Positions 44,813 to 54,340 of a stretch of DNA of 64,000 nt are shown here, piece after piece (position 1 is the first letter of the stretch; each line of letters opens with the position of its first letter). Source of the stretch: Paenibacillus sp. NFR01 (lineage in GTDB: Bacteria; Bacillota; Bacilli; Paenibacillales; Paenibacillaceae). Location: NCBI RefSeq assembly GCF_900111565.1, contig NZ_FOIK01000008.1, positions 107,770 through 171,769 on the forward strand, read 5' to 3'. The notes under the pieces are model-generated. The model had not been told where the DNA came from, did not search any database, and saw only the letters and a list, made by a program, of their open reading frames with translations. A program made the position numbers and the translations under genes.

Positions 44813-46696
44813 TTGAAGAAAATAGTCATTTTAGGCGGCGGCTACGGCGGCGTCCTCACGGCTAAGAAACTGGCAAAGAAGTTTAAGAACGACAAAGAAG
44901 TAGAAATTAAGCTGATCGACAAAAATCCATATCACACTCTTTTGACTGAGCTGCACGAGGTTTCTGCGAACCGCGCGCCTGAGGATTCGATCAAGATTGA
45001 CCTGAAGAAAATTTTCGCCGGCCTGAAAGTGGATGTTGTGCTGGACGAAATTAAGAACATCGATTTCAGCGGCAAGAAGCTGGCTTCCGAAAAAGCCACA
45101 TACGCTTACGATTACCTGGTTATCGGCACAGGCAGCAAGCCGACGTTCTTCGGAATTCCAGGAGCGGAAGAGAACACCTTCCCATTCTGGTCTTATGATG
45201 ATGCCGTTGCGCTGAAACGCCAAATTCGCGATATGTACACCAAAGCGGCTAAGGAAAGAGATGCAGCGGTTCGCCGTTCCATGCTGACCTTCGTCATCAT
45301 CGGTGCAGGCTTTACCGGCGTCGAGCTGGTCGGTGAAATGGCCGAGCAACGCGATGAACTGTGCAAAGAATTCTTCATTGATCCATCCGAAGTACGGCTG
45401 ATCGTAGCCGATATGGCGCCTAAGGTTCTGCCGATCCTCCCGGATAAGCTGATCCAAAAAGCCGAGCAACGCCTCAAGAAGCTCAACGTTGAGATCGTTA
45501 CCGGCGCAAAAATCACCGAAGTGGGCGAAGGTTCCGTAGCGCTCGGCGAGAAAAACGTCGTTGATTCGCACACCATCGTCTGGACTGCCGGTGTAGAAGG
45601 CTCCGAACTGGTTGGCACGCTGAACGATGTTCAACAACAAGGCCGCAAGCGCATTATGACCAACGAACATCTGGAAAGCGTCGACCACAAAAACGTGTAC
45701 GTGGTTGGGGACAACATCTTCTTCATTCCTGAAGGCGAAACCCGTCCGGTACCGCAAATGGTTGAAAATGCCGAGCAAGCCGCTCCGGTGATTGCAAACA
45801 ATATTACAGCCGACATTAAAGGCACGGCTAAAAAAGCATACAAACCTGGTTTCCACGGAACGATGGTATCGATCGGCAGCCGTTACGGCGTAGCTAACGT
45901 CGGTCTTCCGGGCAAACTGTTTATGCTGACCGGCTTTATGGCGATGCTGTCCAAACACTTCATCAACATGTTCTACCTGTCTCAGGTAGTTGGTTTCAAC
46001 AAAGTGTGGACTTATATGATGCATGAGTTCTTCCATGTGGAGAACCGCAAGAGCTTTGTCGGAGGTTACTTCTCCAGACGTTCCCCGAACTTCTGGCTCG
46101 TACCGCTCCGTATGTTGCTCGGCGGCATGTGGCTCTATGAAGGTATCGACAAGCTGAGAAAGATCTGGGATGATCCGAACAAGATCTTCCTCATTCCGGC
46201 TCCGCCGAATGCTACCGATGCTGCTTCTTCCGCCAGCCAGGCGGTTGATGCCGTAAAAGATACCGTTGACGCTCAATCCGCGGCATCCGCCGTTTCGACT
46301 GCTAAAGAAGCGGTTCAAGCGCTGTGGGTTCCAGGATGGATTTATGACATCACCAACTGGTTCATGGATCTGATGTTCTACAATAACGACGGAACGTACA
46401 CGTTCCTCGCCAAATGGTTCCAAATCGGCATGGTTTGTGCCGAAATCGTTCTGGGTGTAATGCTCATCGTTGGTCTCTTCACAGCTATCGCTTCGATTGC
46501 GACCATCGGACTCGCCGTTATGATCTGGTCGTCCAAGATGGCGTCGACGGAAATGCTCTGGTACGTTGGGGCGGCTATCGCCTGCATCGGCGGCTCGGGC
46601 AGCGTCTTCAGTCTTGACTACTATGTTCTCCCATGGCTCAAAAAGCAGTGGAAGAAGATACCGCTCGTCCGGCGTTGGTATTTATTCACCGACTGA
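44813..46696 (+). CDS. ndh2: Ndh2: type II NADH dehydrogenase with C-terminal membrane domain (EET type)
   Basis: 627 residues, far longer than ordinary type II enzymes (about 400). The FAD site is GGGYGG at residues 8-13, and the NADH site is GAGFTGVELVGEM from residue 164. From about residue 428 a DoxX-like membrane extension follows (LRMLLGGMWLYEGIDKL; MVCAEIVLGVMLIVGLF; MLWYVGAAIACIGG), interrupted by a hydrophilic Ala/Ser/Val segment. This tethered form is the one used in Listeria EET. It would pass NADH electrons to a quinone. Start is TTG with ACGAGGTGAG upstream; 49 bases after pplA. Confidence 0.92.
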   Translation: MKKIVILGGGYGGVLTAKKLAKKFKNDKEVEIKLIDKNPYHTLLTELHEVSANRAPEDSIKIDLKKIFAGLKVDVVLDEIKNIDFSGKKLASEKATYAYDYLVIGTGSKPTFFGIPGAEENTFPFWSYDDAVALKRQIRDMYTKAAKERDAAVRRSMLTFVIIGAGFTGVELVGEMAEQRDELCKEFFIDPSEVRLIVADMAPKVLPILPDKLIQKAEQRLKKLNVEIVTGAKITEVGEGSVALGEKNVVDSHTIVWTAGVEGSELVGTLNDVQQQGRKRIMTNEHLESVDHKNVYVVGDNIFFIPEGETRPVPQMVENAEQAAPVIANNITADIKGTAKKAYKPGFHGTMVSIGSRYGVANVGLPGKLFMLTGFMAMLSKHFINMFYLSQVVGFNKVWTYMMHEFFHVENRKSFVGGYFSRRSPNFWLVPLRMLLGGMWLYEGIDKLRKIWDDPNKIFLIPAPPNATDAASSASQAVDAVKDTVDAQSAASAVSTAKEAVQALWVPGWIYDITNWFMDLMFYNNDGTYTFLAKWFQIGMVCAEIVLGVMLIVGLFTAIASIATIGLAVMIWSSKMASTEMLWYVGAAIACIGGSGSVFSLDYYVLPWLKKQWKKIPLVRRWYLFTD

Positions 46697-46735
46697 TATT
46701 AAACAAACTGCATATAGTTGAATAGAATGTACCGA

Positions 46736-46766
46736 AGAGTAATGTGTCCATGCGACACATTACTCT
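46736..46766 (+). terminator. Hairpin between ndh2 and the HepS-like gene
   Basis: AGAGTAATGTGTC and GACACATTACTCT are perfect 13-base arms around CATGC. The following bases (CCTTATTT) are a poor T run, so it may attenuate or stabilise rather than fully terminate. Confidence 0.6.
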
Positions 46767-46817
46767 CCTTATTTAACAGGGCGAATTCATGAATGGTTTT
46801 GTAAAGGAGAGAAGCTT

Positions 46818-47267
46818 GTGAACAGACAACTGATTGAGGATACCTTCCGGCTGCTTCAGGCTGAACTATCACCGATTGCCGGAATTAAGCTGCAACTCTC
46901 TCCGGCGTCATGTGAGCGGTTTATTGAGATTCTGGAACGCCATGAACTTGACGAAACACGCAAAATTCATTTATTGGGTATATACATGATCCTTGCCGTG
47001 GCGATCCAGCGCCACAGCGAATGCACCTTGCATCATCCGGATCTTGTCCGGAACATTTTGGACGGAGATTACCTTTACAGCTTTTACCTTCAATTCGCGG
47101 TTAATCACCGGGAAGTGGATTTAGTGGCGTATATGGCTCCTTCCCTCAAGAAAATGCAAATCAAACGCTCAAATGGCGATTTCTTGGAATGGAACCCTGC
47201 CGATCACATCGACGCCTTTTTGCTTCAGGAACGCCGGCAGGGTAGCCGCACAAGCAAAGCCATTTGA
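46818..47267 (+). CDS. HepS-like heptaprenyl diphosphate synthase component I homologue
   Basis: 149 residues, all helical, shorter than HepS of Bacillus (about 250). The segment NILDGDYLYSFYLQFAVNHREVDLVAYMAP resembles the GDYLYS region of HepS. It directly precedes a polyprenyl synthase catalytic subunit, as hepS does. Start is GTG with AAAGGAGAG six bases upstream. It probably sets chain length or activates its neighbour, but the similarity is judged by eye only. Confidence 0.6.
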   Translation: MNRQLIEDTFRLLQAELSPIAGIKLQLSPASCERFIEILERHELDETRKIHLLGIYMILAVAIQRHSECTLHHPDLVRNILDGDYLYSFYLQFAVNHREVDLVAYMAPSLKKMQIKRSNGDFLEWNPADHIDAFLLQERRQGSRTSKAI

Positions 47268-47282
47268 CAGGTGGGAATGACG

Positions 47283-48263
47283 ATGAAGCTGCACGAAGCC
47301 TTGAATATTGATCTTGACGATATCAACCGCGAAATCGAAAATCTTGTTCTACGCGACCGGGATGTACCCAGACAGTCACCGCTTGCGCAAAGCATTCTTG
47401 AGCTTGCCCGGTCGGGCGGCAAACGGCTGCGGCCGCTGATGGTGATCGTCGGCGGCCGTTTTGGCCGCCGTCCGGAGAACAAACGCACCCTGCAGCTTGC
47501 TGCCGCCGCCGAGTTCATCCATGTCGCCTCGCTGATCCATGATGACATCATCGACGGTGCCGAACTACGCCGCGGCGAGCCTGCCGTTCACACCAAAACC
47601 GGCGTTCTTTCTGCCGTGCATATCGGCAACTACATGTCGGCCAGGGTCATTGAGCTCTTAAGCAAGTACAGCGCCGACAAAGACCGCTACGTTCACGATC
47701 TCTCATCCGTTGCAACCGCTCAGCTTGCGCTCGGTGAATACCAGCAGATGGAGCACGCCTTCGACTATGATATGAGCATCGATGACTACCTGGAGAAATC
47801 ACGCAACAAAACGGCAGTGCTGATGGCCACCTGCCTGCGTGTAGGCGCCCTGTCTACCGAAAGCTCTGAGCAGGTCGCCGATGCGCTGTATACCTTCGGC
47901 GAGGTGCTCGGCATGTCATTTCAAATCCAGGATGACCTGCTCGACTTTACGCAATCCGCCGATGTGCTCGGTAAGCCGGCCGGCAGCGATCTGCGGCATG
48001 GGCAGGTAACCCTCCCGGTGCTCTTCGCGCTGCAGAATCCTGCGCTGGCACCTGCGATCCGCAAGATCGGACCGCACTCCGGGGATGAGGAAATCGCCCG
48101 GGTGCTGAAGCTGATCACAAGCAGCGATGCGCTGGCCCGCGCGGAAGCCGTGAGCCAGGATTATCTAAACCAGGCGAGCGAGATCATCCACAGGCTCTCT
48201 GCACATCCGGCGCATGCCGACCTGCAGACGCTGCTGCGCTTTTTTGCCGGCAGAGACCGATAA
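47283..48263 (+). CDS. Polyprenyl diphosphate synthase (HepT/DmkB role)
   Basis: 326 residues. The first Asp-rich motif is LIHDDIIDGAELRRG near residue 80-94, and the second is QIQDDLLDFTQSADVLGKPAGSD near residue 215. These bind Mg2+ and the allylic substrate. The enzyme makes the long isoprenoid tail of menaquinone or a related quinone. The ATG at 47283 is preceded by AGGTGGG; a GTG at 47271 is less likely. As the fourth gene of the pplA-ndh2 operon it fits DmkB, the EET-dedicated synthase. Confidence 0.9.
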   Translation: MKLHEALNIDLDDINREIENLVLRDRDVPRQSPLAQSILELARSGGKRLRPLMVIVGGRFGRRPENKRTLQLAAAAEFIHVASLIHDDIIDGAELRRGEPAVHTKTGVLSAVHIGNYMSARVIELLSKYSADKDRYVHDLSSVATAQLALGEYQQMEHAFDYDMSIDDYLEKSRNKTAVLMATCLRVGALSTESSEQVADALYTFGEVLGMSFQIQDDLLDFTQSADVLGKPAGSDLRHGQVTLPVLFALQNPALAPAIRKIGPHSGDEEIARVLKLITSSDALARAEAVSQDYLNQASEIIHRLSAHPAHADLQTLLRFFAGRDR

Positions 48264-48280
48264 ACAACCACATAAAGTGG
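48260..48280 (+). repeat. Intergenic element copy 1 at the EET locus
   Basis: ATAAACAACCACATAAAGTG plus one further G matches 56340-56360 at 19 of 21 bases. It contains CCAC/GTGG arms. It starts at the last bases of the polyprenyl synthase gene. Confidence 0.45.
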
Positions 48281-48350
48281 AGCTGGGGCTTCGAGTCAGG
48301 TACTTTGTGGGGACCTCGATAAACAGATTAGTTCTTTATATTAAGCCACT

Positions 48351-48376
48351 CCGCCCCTTATAAGGGCGGTTTTTTT
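48351..48376 (+). terminator. Terminator of the pplA-ndh2-dmkB operon
   Basis: CCGCCC and GGGCGG pair around CTTATAA and are followed by seven T. Confidence 0.9.
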
Positions 48377-48390
48377 ATTAGGTTCATGCA

Positions 48391-48438
48391 AAAAGGGGAC
48401 ATCCTTAAGGCCGTTATGGCCTTAAGGATGTCCCCTTT
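48391..48438. terminator. Terminator of the eet-ubiA operon
   Basis: Near-perfect 21-base arms (AAAGGGGACATCCTTAAGGCC and its inverse) around GTTAT. It ends the minus-strand operon and may act in both directions. Confidence 0.9.
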
Positions 48439-48454
48439 CGATATACCTCCGCTC

Positions 48455-49339
48455 TTAGCGGACATAGAAGAAATCAATCAGCGTACAGGTCAGGATAACC
48501 ATACTGATCACCTGATTCAGATTATAAGAGGCCACTTTCATCATTCGGCGGTTCGTCGGCTTGATGATTTTATGCTCGGTCATCAGCAGCAGTGTAGCAA
48601 TGCCGATGCCGACAAGGTACATCCAGCCAAGGTCGCGCCACAGGTACAGGAAGAGCAGCAGCAGCACCATAATGAAGTGCAGTCCCTTGGCGATGCGCAG
48701 CGCATTCTCCAGGCCAAAGAAGCTGGGGATCGACCACAGCCCGTGGCGCCGGTCGAAATCGATATCCTGCGTGCCGTAGATGATGTCAAAGCCGGCAATC
48801 CAGAGCATGACGACCGTACCGATGACGAACGGCGTAAAGGCGATGTTCCCCGTAACCGCAAACCAGGCGCCGATCGGCGCGGAGGCAATCACAAATCCGA
48901 GATACAGATGGCTCAGGAACGTAAACCGCTTCGTATAGGAATACGTCGAGATCAGAACAATGGCGACCGGCGAAAGCACCAGGCACAGCAGATTCAGCAT
49001 GCCCGAAGCGACGATAAACAGCGCGTAATTGACAATAATAAAGATGACAACCTCTTTGGCCTCAAGCAGCCGCTGCGGCAAATGGCGATGCGCCGTGCGC
49101 GGATTTTGCCCATCGAACGTGCGGTCCACCAGGCGGTTAAAGGCGTTGGCACCGTTGCGCGCACCGATCAGGGCGATCAGCCCCCACAGCATCATATGCC
49201 CGGAAGGCCAGCCGCCGGCGGCCCAGATCATCGAGATTACCGCAAACGGCAGCGAGAACAGCGTATGGGAGAACATCACCAGCTCGCTGAACATCTTCAG
49301 CTTCAGCGCGGTTGTTTTGAATGCATTCAGAATTGCCAT
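48455..49339 (-). CDS. UbiA-family prenyltransferase (DmkA/MqnP role)
   Basis: 294 residues with eight to nine membrane segments. The two Asp motifs are NAFNRLVDRTFDGQNPRT (near 66-83) and YGTQDIDFDRRHGLWS (near 188-203). These bind prenyl diphosphate through Mg2+. It resembles the 4-hydroxybenzoate/MqnP branch of UbiA more than classical MenA. It would join the polyprenyl tail to an aromatic head group in the membrane. It starts right after the aminotransferase stop, and lies convergent to the polyprenyl synthase gene. Confidence 0.9.
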   Translation of the reverse strand: MAILNAFKTTALKLKMFSELVMFSHTLFSLPFAVISMIWAAGGWPSGHMMLWGLIALIGARNGANAFNRLVDRTFDGQNPRTAHRHLPQRLLEAKEVVIFIIVNYALFIVASGMLNLLCLVLSPVAIVLISTYSYTKRFTFLSHLYLGFVIASAPIGAWFAVTGNIAFTPFVIGTVVMLWIAGFDIIYGTQDIDFDRRHGLWSIPSFFGLENALRIAKGLHFIMVLLLLFLYLWRDLGWMYLVGIGIATLLLMTEHKIIKPTNRRMMKVASYNLNQVISMVILTCTLIDFFYVR

Positions 49340-49340
49340 A

Positions 49341-50633
49341 TCAATCTTCCTTTGCGAGTAATTCCAGCACTTCGTTCAGCGCTTCCAGCAGTCCGTCGAC
49401 ATTCTGCTCTGTCACGACAATCGGCGGCTGGAACGCCAGCACATTGCGGCCGATGCCGTTTTTACCGATAATGTAGCCGCGATCCTTCATGGCTTCCAGC
49501 ACATCGTCGGTGAAGACAGCCGCTGCATTGGCATCCTCCGCCCGAAGCTCGGCGCCGAGCATGAATCCGGTACCGCGCACATCGGCGATTCGCTGCGGAT
49601 AACGCGTCATCAGCTCCTGCAAACCGCTCTTCAAGCGCCCGCCGAGCTCCGCCGCACGCTGCGGCAGGCTCTCGCCTTCAATGTAATCCAGTACGGCCAG
49701 CGCCGTCGCCGCCGAAACCGGGTTACCTCCGAAGGTGGAGGCGGACGGACGGTTCAGCGAACGTGCGATTTCATCCGTCGTGGCAAAAGCGGCGACCGGC
49801 ACGCCGTTGCCCAGCGCTTTGGCCATGCTGATGATATCGGGAACGACGCCGAAATGCTCGATTGCGAACATTTTGCCTGTACGGCCGTAGCCGGTTTGAA
49901 TCTCATCATCGATCAGCAGGACGCCATAAGCTTCCAGCAGTGCTTTAACCTCACGGAAATACCATGATACCGGCATAATCATCCCGCCGTTGCCCTGAAT
50001 CGGCTCTACGATCATTGCGGCGATGGAATCCCCCTTCTCCTCCAGCACCCGACGCAAGCTGTCCAGCGAGCGCTGCGCAGCTTGTTCGAGGCTCAGATTC
50101 GGATCATACGGACGTTCGATAAAGGCCACGTCTTCGTCCAGATAATCGTCGGTTCTCCACATCTGAAGCCCGGTCACGCTCATCGTCAGGTTCGTCCGGC
50201 CGTGGAGGCCGCCGTCCAGCGCGATAAACCCTTTGCGTCCGGTATGCATTCTCGCCAACAGCAGGGCGCCTTCATTGGCTTCTGAGCCGCTGTTAACGAA
50301 GAAGGTCCGCCGCAGACCGCCCGGCAGCAATCCCGCCAGCCGTTCCGCCAGATCCACGTTCGGCTGGGTCAAATAGATCGTCGAAGTATGCTGCAGACGC
50401 TGCAGCTGTTCGATCGTGCGCGAGGTAATCGCAGGGTTGCAGTGGCCGCAGGCAACGACCGAAACCCCTGCAAAGAAATCGGTATATCGGTTTCCTTTTT
50501 CATCAAACAGGTATTGCATGCTTCCGCGGACGATTTGCGGCGCATCGCGGTAAAAGTGGGCCGTGCACGGGAAAAATGTCTCTTTCCGCTTGGCCGCCAC
50601 CGCTTCTCTTCCGATATAAACTGGTTCCGCCAT
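49341..50633 (-). CDS. Class III PLP aminotransferase
   Basis: 430 residues. FVNSGSEANEGALLLARMHTGRKG binds PLP phosphate, LLIDDEIQTGYGRTGKMFA holds the Asp for the pyridine nitrogen, and SMAKALGNG holds the Schiff-base Lys272. It belongs to the GABA, beta-alanine or alanine-glyoxylate group; the amino donor is not predictable. GGAGGG precedes the ATG. It is embedded between the U32 gene and ubiA with gaps of 58 and 1 bases, an unusual setting for this enzyme. Confidence 0.92.
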   Translation of the reverse strand: MAEPVYIGREAVAAKRKETFFPCTAHFYRDAPQIVRGSMQYLFDEKGNRYTDFFAGVSVVACGHCNPAITSRTIEQLQRLQHTSTIYLTQPNVDLAERLAGLLPGGLRRTFFVNSGSEANEGALLLARMHTGRKGFIALDGGLHGRTNLTMSVTGLQMWRTDDYLDEDVAFIERPYDPNLSLEQAAQRSLDSLRRVLEEKGDSIAAMIVEPIQGNGGMIMPVSWYFREVKALLEAYGVLLIDDEIQTGYGRTGKMFAIEHFGVVPDIISMAKALGNGVPVAAFATTDEIARSLNRPSASTFGGNPVSAATALAVLDYIEGESLPQRAAELGGRLKSGLQELMTRYPQRIADVRGTGFMLGAELRAEDANAAAVFTDDVLEAMKDRGYIIGKNGIGRNVLAFQPPIVVTEQNVDGLLEALNEVLELLAKED

Positions 50634-50691
50634 CCTAAATCCCTCCGCTTTCTTTTGTGAAATAAATAACGTAAACGGGTGCCTTCAAGGT

Positions 50692-52617
50692 TTAATCGAA
50701 CTGCAGAGACCCCAGTGTAAAGCCGGCATATACAGGCTGCAGGGCGCCTACAAGCGATTCTCTTGTTGTCGTACCGTTAATCGCCGTTTGATATTCCGTA
50801 ATGACACGGCGCAGTTCCTCCAGGCCGTAAGTAGCCGCTTCGATTCGGAAGCATGCAACGCCGAGCCCCTTCAGCTCCTCAATGACCGGCAGGTAGCACA
50901 GCTCTTTGGCAAACAATAAATGATTGCGTCCGTATTGGTCACGGTACACCGGATTTTCGCCTTTATCGGTCTTCAGGACAAGCACATCGTTGCGGGTATA
51001 GAAATTATCCTCCTCGCCGATCGGCTCCATCACTTCGGTATTCTCGAACAAGTCGTGCTCCATATACATGAGTGCCGGCGTTCCGTGCACAACGACCTCC
51101 AGCGGCAGGTCGCAACGGGAGACGAAGGACGCGAAATGATCTTTGGTCATCTCCGGCGAAACCGTCAGCTGCGAAAGCCCGAGGCCGGAATACAGCGCCG
51201 CGGAGAGATGGTTGTACACGTTTAGGTTCGCATCGCCGATCATCGGATAACCCATGCCCTTGAAGCGGCGGATCGCGCCGAGATTCGTAACAATCAGTCC
51301 GTCAATCGGCAAACGAGGTCCGCTGAGCAGATGATCATATTGGGCAAAATGCAGCTCGGTCATCATGCGCGGCATGCCGAGATACAGCTTCGTTTGGCCT
51401 TTGCGCGCGCCGAGATCGATAATCTCCTGCTTGGTAAACGGACGATCCGGCTGGAACACTTCTCCCGGCAGGTAGAGGCTGTCCACGCCCAGCTCCAGCG
51501 CAAGATTGGCTTGTTCCATATTGTTGACCCGCACAGCCAGCTCCGGTTTATGCTGCTGCGTTTTTTGGCTTTCGGCAAAACGCTCGCGCAGCTGCTCCAC
51601 CCGTTTCTCGGACAGCTCGCGTTCGGCGGTCGGCGTACTGAATACTTTGCCCGTGCTGTAGAATTTGCCTGTGCCTTCATAGCGGCGGTTGATATTCGAC
51701 AGGCCCGGCTTCCCGAAGGCGTAAGCGGTGGAGAAGTCGCGCTTGCGGTTGTCGAACAGCAGCTTGGTGTCCACGCTCCGGTCAAAACCGACCGGATCGT
51801 CGATATAGCGGTCCAGAGCATCGCCATAGCTGTTGACCAGCATGACCATAAACTCCTTGTCGCGCATCCGGCCTTCGATCTTAAACGACGTAATGCCCGA
51901 TTCGATCAGCTCCGGAAGATGCTCATACATAAACATATCTTTAACGGCCAGCGGATACTCCGTCGGATAGATGAAGCCGTCCTTTTTGATCCGGTAATCC
52001 CAGCGGCAAGGCTTCATGCATTTGCCCCGGTTGCTGCTCATGCCGAACACCTGCGAGCTGAAGTAGCAGTTGGCGCCGTGCACCGAGCACATATCGCCAT
52101 GGATGAAATATTCCAGCTCCATCCCGCTCTCCTGCCCCAGCAGCTTGGCAGTCTGCAGATCCATCTCCCGCGACGTCACGCAGCGGGTCACGCCGAGCTC
52201 GCGCAGCGCGTGGATCATCTCCAGGTTGTGCACGTTCATCATGACTGAAGCATGTACCGGAACGGTCAATCCCATCGAGCGGATCAACTCAAGCACGGCC
52301 ATATCCTGCACGATCAGCGCATCCGGACGGACCTCGTCCAGGAACAGCAGATAGGCGCGAGCCTCTTCCACATCCTCTTCGCTGAACAGATTGTTTACGG
52401 TAACATATACTTTTTTATCCAGGCTGTGGGCGATCTTGATCGCTTCCCGGATTTCGTCATGCGACAAATTGTAGCCCTTGCGCATCATCCGCATGTTCAG
52501 CACCGGACCGCCGAAATACACGGCGTCGCAGCGCGAACGGATGACGTCCTCAAAAATTTCAAACGTGCCTGCCGGCGCCAGCAATTCAATTTCCTTGCCA
52601 TTAAAAAAACGTGCCAT
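50692..52617 (-). CDS. Peptidase U32-family Fe-S protein (UbiU/YhbU-like)
   Basis: 641 residues. The N-terminal TIM-barrel begins KEIELLAPAGTFEIFEDVI. A four-Cys set (Cys177, Cys184, Cys200, Cys204, in MCSVHGANC and GKCMKPC) matches the [4Fe-4S] ligands of this family. A C-terminal half of about 300 residues follows. U32 proteins include UbiU/UbiV (oxygen-independent quinone hydroxylation), TrhP/RlhA (RNA hydroxylation) and so-called collagenases. Next to ubiA and EET genes, a quinone role is attractive but unproven. Confidence 0.88.
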   Translation of the reverse strand: MARFFNGKEIELLAPAGTFEIFEDVIRSRCDAVYFGGPVLNMRMMRKGYNLSHDEIREAIKIAHSLDKKVYVTVNNLFSEEDVEEARAYLLFLDEVRPDALIVQDMAVLELIRSMGLTVPVHASVMMNVHNLEMIHALRELGVTRCVTSREMDLQTAKLLGQESGMELEYFIHGDMCSVHGANCYFSSQVFGMSSNRGKCMKPCRWDYRIKKDGFIYPTEYPLAVKDMFMYEHLPELIESGITSFKIEGRMRDKEFMVMLVNSYGDALDRYIDDPVGFDRSVDTKLLFDNRKRDFSTAYAFGKPGLSNINRRYEGTGKFYSTGKVFSTPTAERELSEKRVEQLRERFAESQKTQQHKPELAVRVNNMEQANLALELGVDSLYLPGEVFQPDRPFTKQEIIDLGARKGQTKLYLGMPRMMTELHFAQYDHLLSGPRLPIDGLIVTNLGAIRRFKGMGYPMIGDANLNVYNHLSAALYSGLGLSQLTVSPEMTKDHFASFVSRCDLPLEVVVHGTPALMYMEHDLFENTEVMEPIGEEDNFYTRNDVLVLKTDKGENPVYRDQYGRNHLLFAKELCYLPVIEELKGLGVACFRIEAATYGLEELRRVITEYQTAINGTTTRESLVGALQPVYAGFTLGSLQFD

Positions 52618-52668
52618 TCCTGTTTCCCCCTAAATGTTGAGACCGCAACCCTAAGCTGCCTATTCGAT

Positions 52669-53460
52669 TTACAATAACGCGACCGCCACTCCCACAACGA
52701 CAAACAACGCGACAAAAAAGGTATCCGCGCCGCCCCACCTGAGGCGGTGATACCGGCTGCGCGGCGCGTCGATCAGAAAGCCGCGCGACTCCATCGAATA
52801 TATGAGATCCTGTGCCCGCCGGAACGCGCTGGCGATGACCGGCACGAGAAGAGAAATCAGCATCTGAGCTTTCTCTTTGAGCGGAAGCTCCTTGAGATCG
52901 GCACCGCGCGATGCCTGGGCTTTAAGGATAATCTGCGATTCCTCCAGAATCGTCGGAATAAACCGCAGCGCAATGCCGATCATCAGCGTGATCCGGTCCG
53001 GCGACAGCCCCAGCTTCTTGAACGGGGAGAGGAGCCCCTCCAGCCCCTGATTGAGCTTGCCCGGCGTCGTCGTGAACGTCAGAATCGCCGTAAAGGTAAT
53101 CAGGAAGAACATCCGGATAACGGAGAATGCCGCCAGCCGGAAGCCGCCCGCATGCAGCGAAAAAGACCCGAGCGTGAAATAGGCACTGCCGGATTTCACG
53201 GAGATCAGCTGCACAATAAAAATAAAGAACATCAAATAACGAAGCGGCTTGGCCGCCTTCCAGAAATATTTGAGCGGAATTTTGGTCGATAGCATCACCA
53301 GCACCGAAAATGCGGCAAGCAGCGCCATCGCCGGCCACGAATGCGACAGCAGGATGACCGCTACGTATAATAACATCCCCGTGAGCTTGGCCCGGGCGTC
53401 CAGCTTGTGGACCCAGGAGCCGGTTTCGATGCTGCGTCCGAGCAGCAGCCGTTCATTCAT
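52669..53460 (-). CDS. ecfT: EcfT: ECF transporter transmembrane component
   Basis: 263 residues with five to six membrane segments. The two Arg motifs that couple EcfT to the ATPases are present: QASRGADLKE near 184-193 and ESRGFLID near 224-231. KLDARAKLTGMLL is the usual N-terminal segment. The start is the ATG at 53460, six bases after AAAGGAGG. It overlaps the EcfA2 gene. No classic substrate-binding S component is adjacent, other than possibly EetB. Confidence 0.93.
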   Translation of the reverse strand: MNERLLLGRSIETGSWVHKLDARAKLTGMLLYVAVILLSHSWPAMALLAAFSVLVMLSTKIPLKYFWKAAKPLRYLMFFIFIVQLISVKSGSAYFTLGSFSLHAGGFRLAAFSVIRMFFLITFTAILTFTTTPGKLNQGLEGLLSPFKKLGLSPDRITLMIGIALRFIPTILEESQIILKAQASRGADLKELPLKEKAQMLISLLVPVIASAFRRAQDLIYSMESRGFLIDAPRSRYHRLRWGGADTFFVALFVVVGVAVALL

Positions 53461-54340
53461 GGCCATCCTCCTTTCCTGTCCCGGAGGATGGCAGCAGCGC
53501 GGCGATGCGTGCCGCCAGGCTCTCGGCCGTCAGGCACGGCGGCTCGCCGTGCAGGCCGAAGCGCGCCGCGGCCGCGCGCCAGTAGCGCAGCGACTGCGGC
53601 ACCTCGAGGCCGCAGCGCTCCAGCTCTTCCGGCGCCTGCACCAGCTCCTCGCGGCTGCCCTGGAAAGCCAGCCGGCCCTCCTGCAGCAGCAGCCACTGGT
53701 CGGCGTAAGGCAGCAGTTCGTCCATCCGGTGCGTCACGATAACGACCGTCTTGCCCTGCTCCCGGCAAAGCCGGTTCAGCAAATCGATCAGCTCGGCCCG
53801 GCTGACCGGATCGAGCGTGGCTGTCGGTTCGTCCAGCACGAGAATCTCGGGGTCCATCGCCAGCACCGAAGCGATGGCCGCCTTGCGCATCTGCCCGCCG
53901 CTAAGCTGGAACGGGTTCCGCTCCAGCAGGCCCAGCGGAAGCCCCATGTCTTCCATCGCCTGGCGGGCCCGCGCTTTGGCTTCCTCCGGCGGCATACCAA
54001 AATTCAGCGGACCGAAGATCAGGTCCTTCTCTACGGTATCCTCGAACATTTGCTGTTCAGGAAATTGAAATACCAGCCCGACCCGGCGGCGCAGCGGGAG
54101 CAGTCGCGGCGACTTCTCCCCGGCCCGTATCGTCACGTCCAGCACCTGAACCGTGCCCTCGGTCGGCTTCAGGAGGCCGTTGAACATCTGCAGCAGCGTC
54201 GATTTGCCGGAGCCGGTTGCACCGGCGATGCCGGTCAACGAGCCCTGCGGGATATTCAGTTCAATGCCATGCAGCGCCGTCTGCCGCCACACGCTCCGCG
54301 CTGCATAAGTATAGCTTACTTGCTGTAGTTGGATAGCCAT
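53453..54340 (-). CDS. ecfA2: EcfA2: ECF transporter ATPase
   Basis: 295 residues. Walker A GATGSGKSTLLQ, Q-loop LVFQFPEQQMFEDTVEKDLIFGP, signature LSGGQMRKAAIASVLAM and Walker B ILVLDEPTATLDP are intact. The FPEQQMFEDTV Q-loop is specific for ECF ATPases. The C-terminus is extended by about 30 residues. Overlaps both neighbours. Confidence 0.94.
   Translation of the reverse strand: MAIQLQQVSYTYAARSVWRQTALHGIELNIPQGSLTGIAGATGSGKSTLLQMFNGLLKPTEGTVQVLDVTIRAGEKSPRLLPLRRRVGLVFQFPEQQMFEDTVEKDLIFGPLNFGMPPEEAKARARQAMEDMGLPLGLLERNPFQLSGGQMRKAAIASVLAMDPEILVLDEPTATLDPVSRAELIDLLNRLCREQGKTVVIVTHRMDELLPYADQWLLLQEGRLAFQGSREELVQAPEELERCGLEVPQSLRYWRAAAARFGLHGEPPCLTAESLAARIAALLPSSGTGKEDGHE

Noticed and set aside
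48455..50633. UbiA and aminotransferase considered as part of the futalosine menaquinone pathway.
   Set aside because: UbiA resembles MqnP, but none of MqnA, B, C, D or E is present. The EET neighbours give a better explanation, though MqnP-like function remains open.
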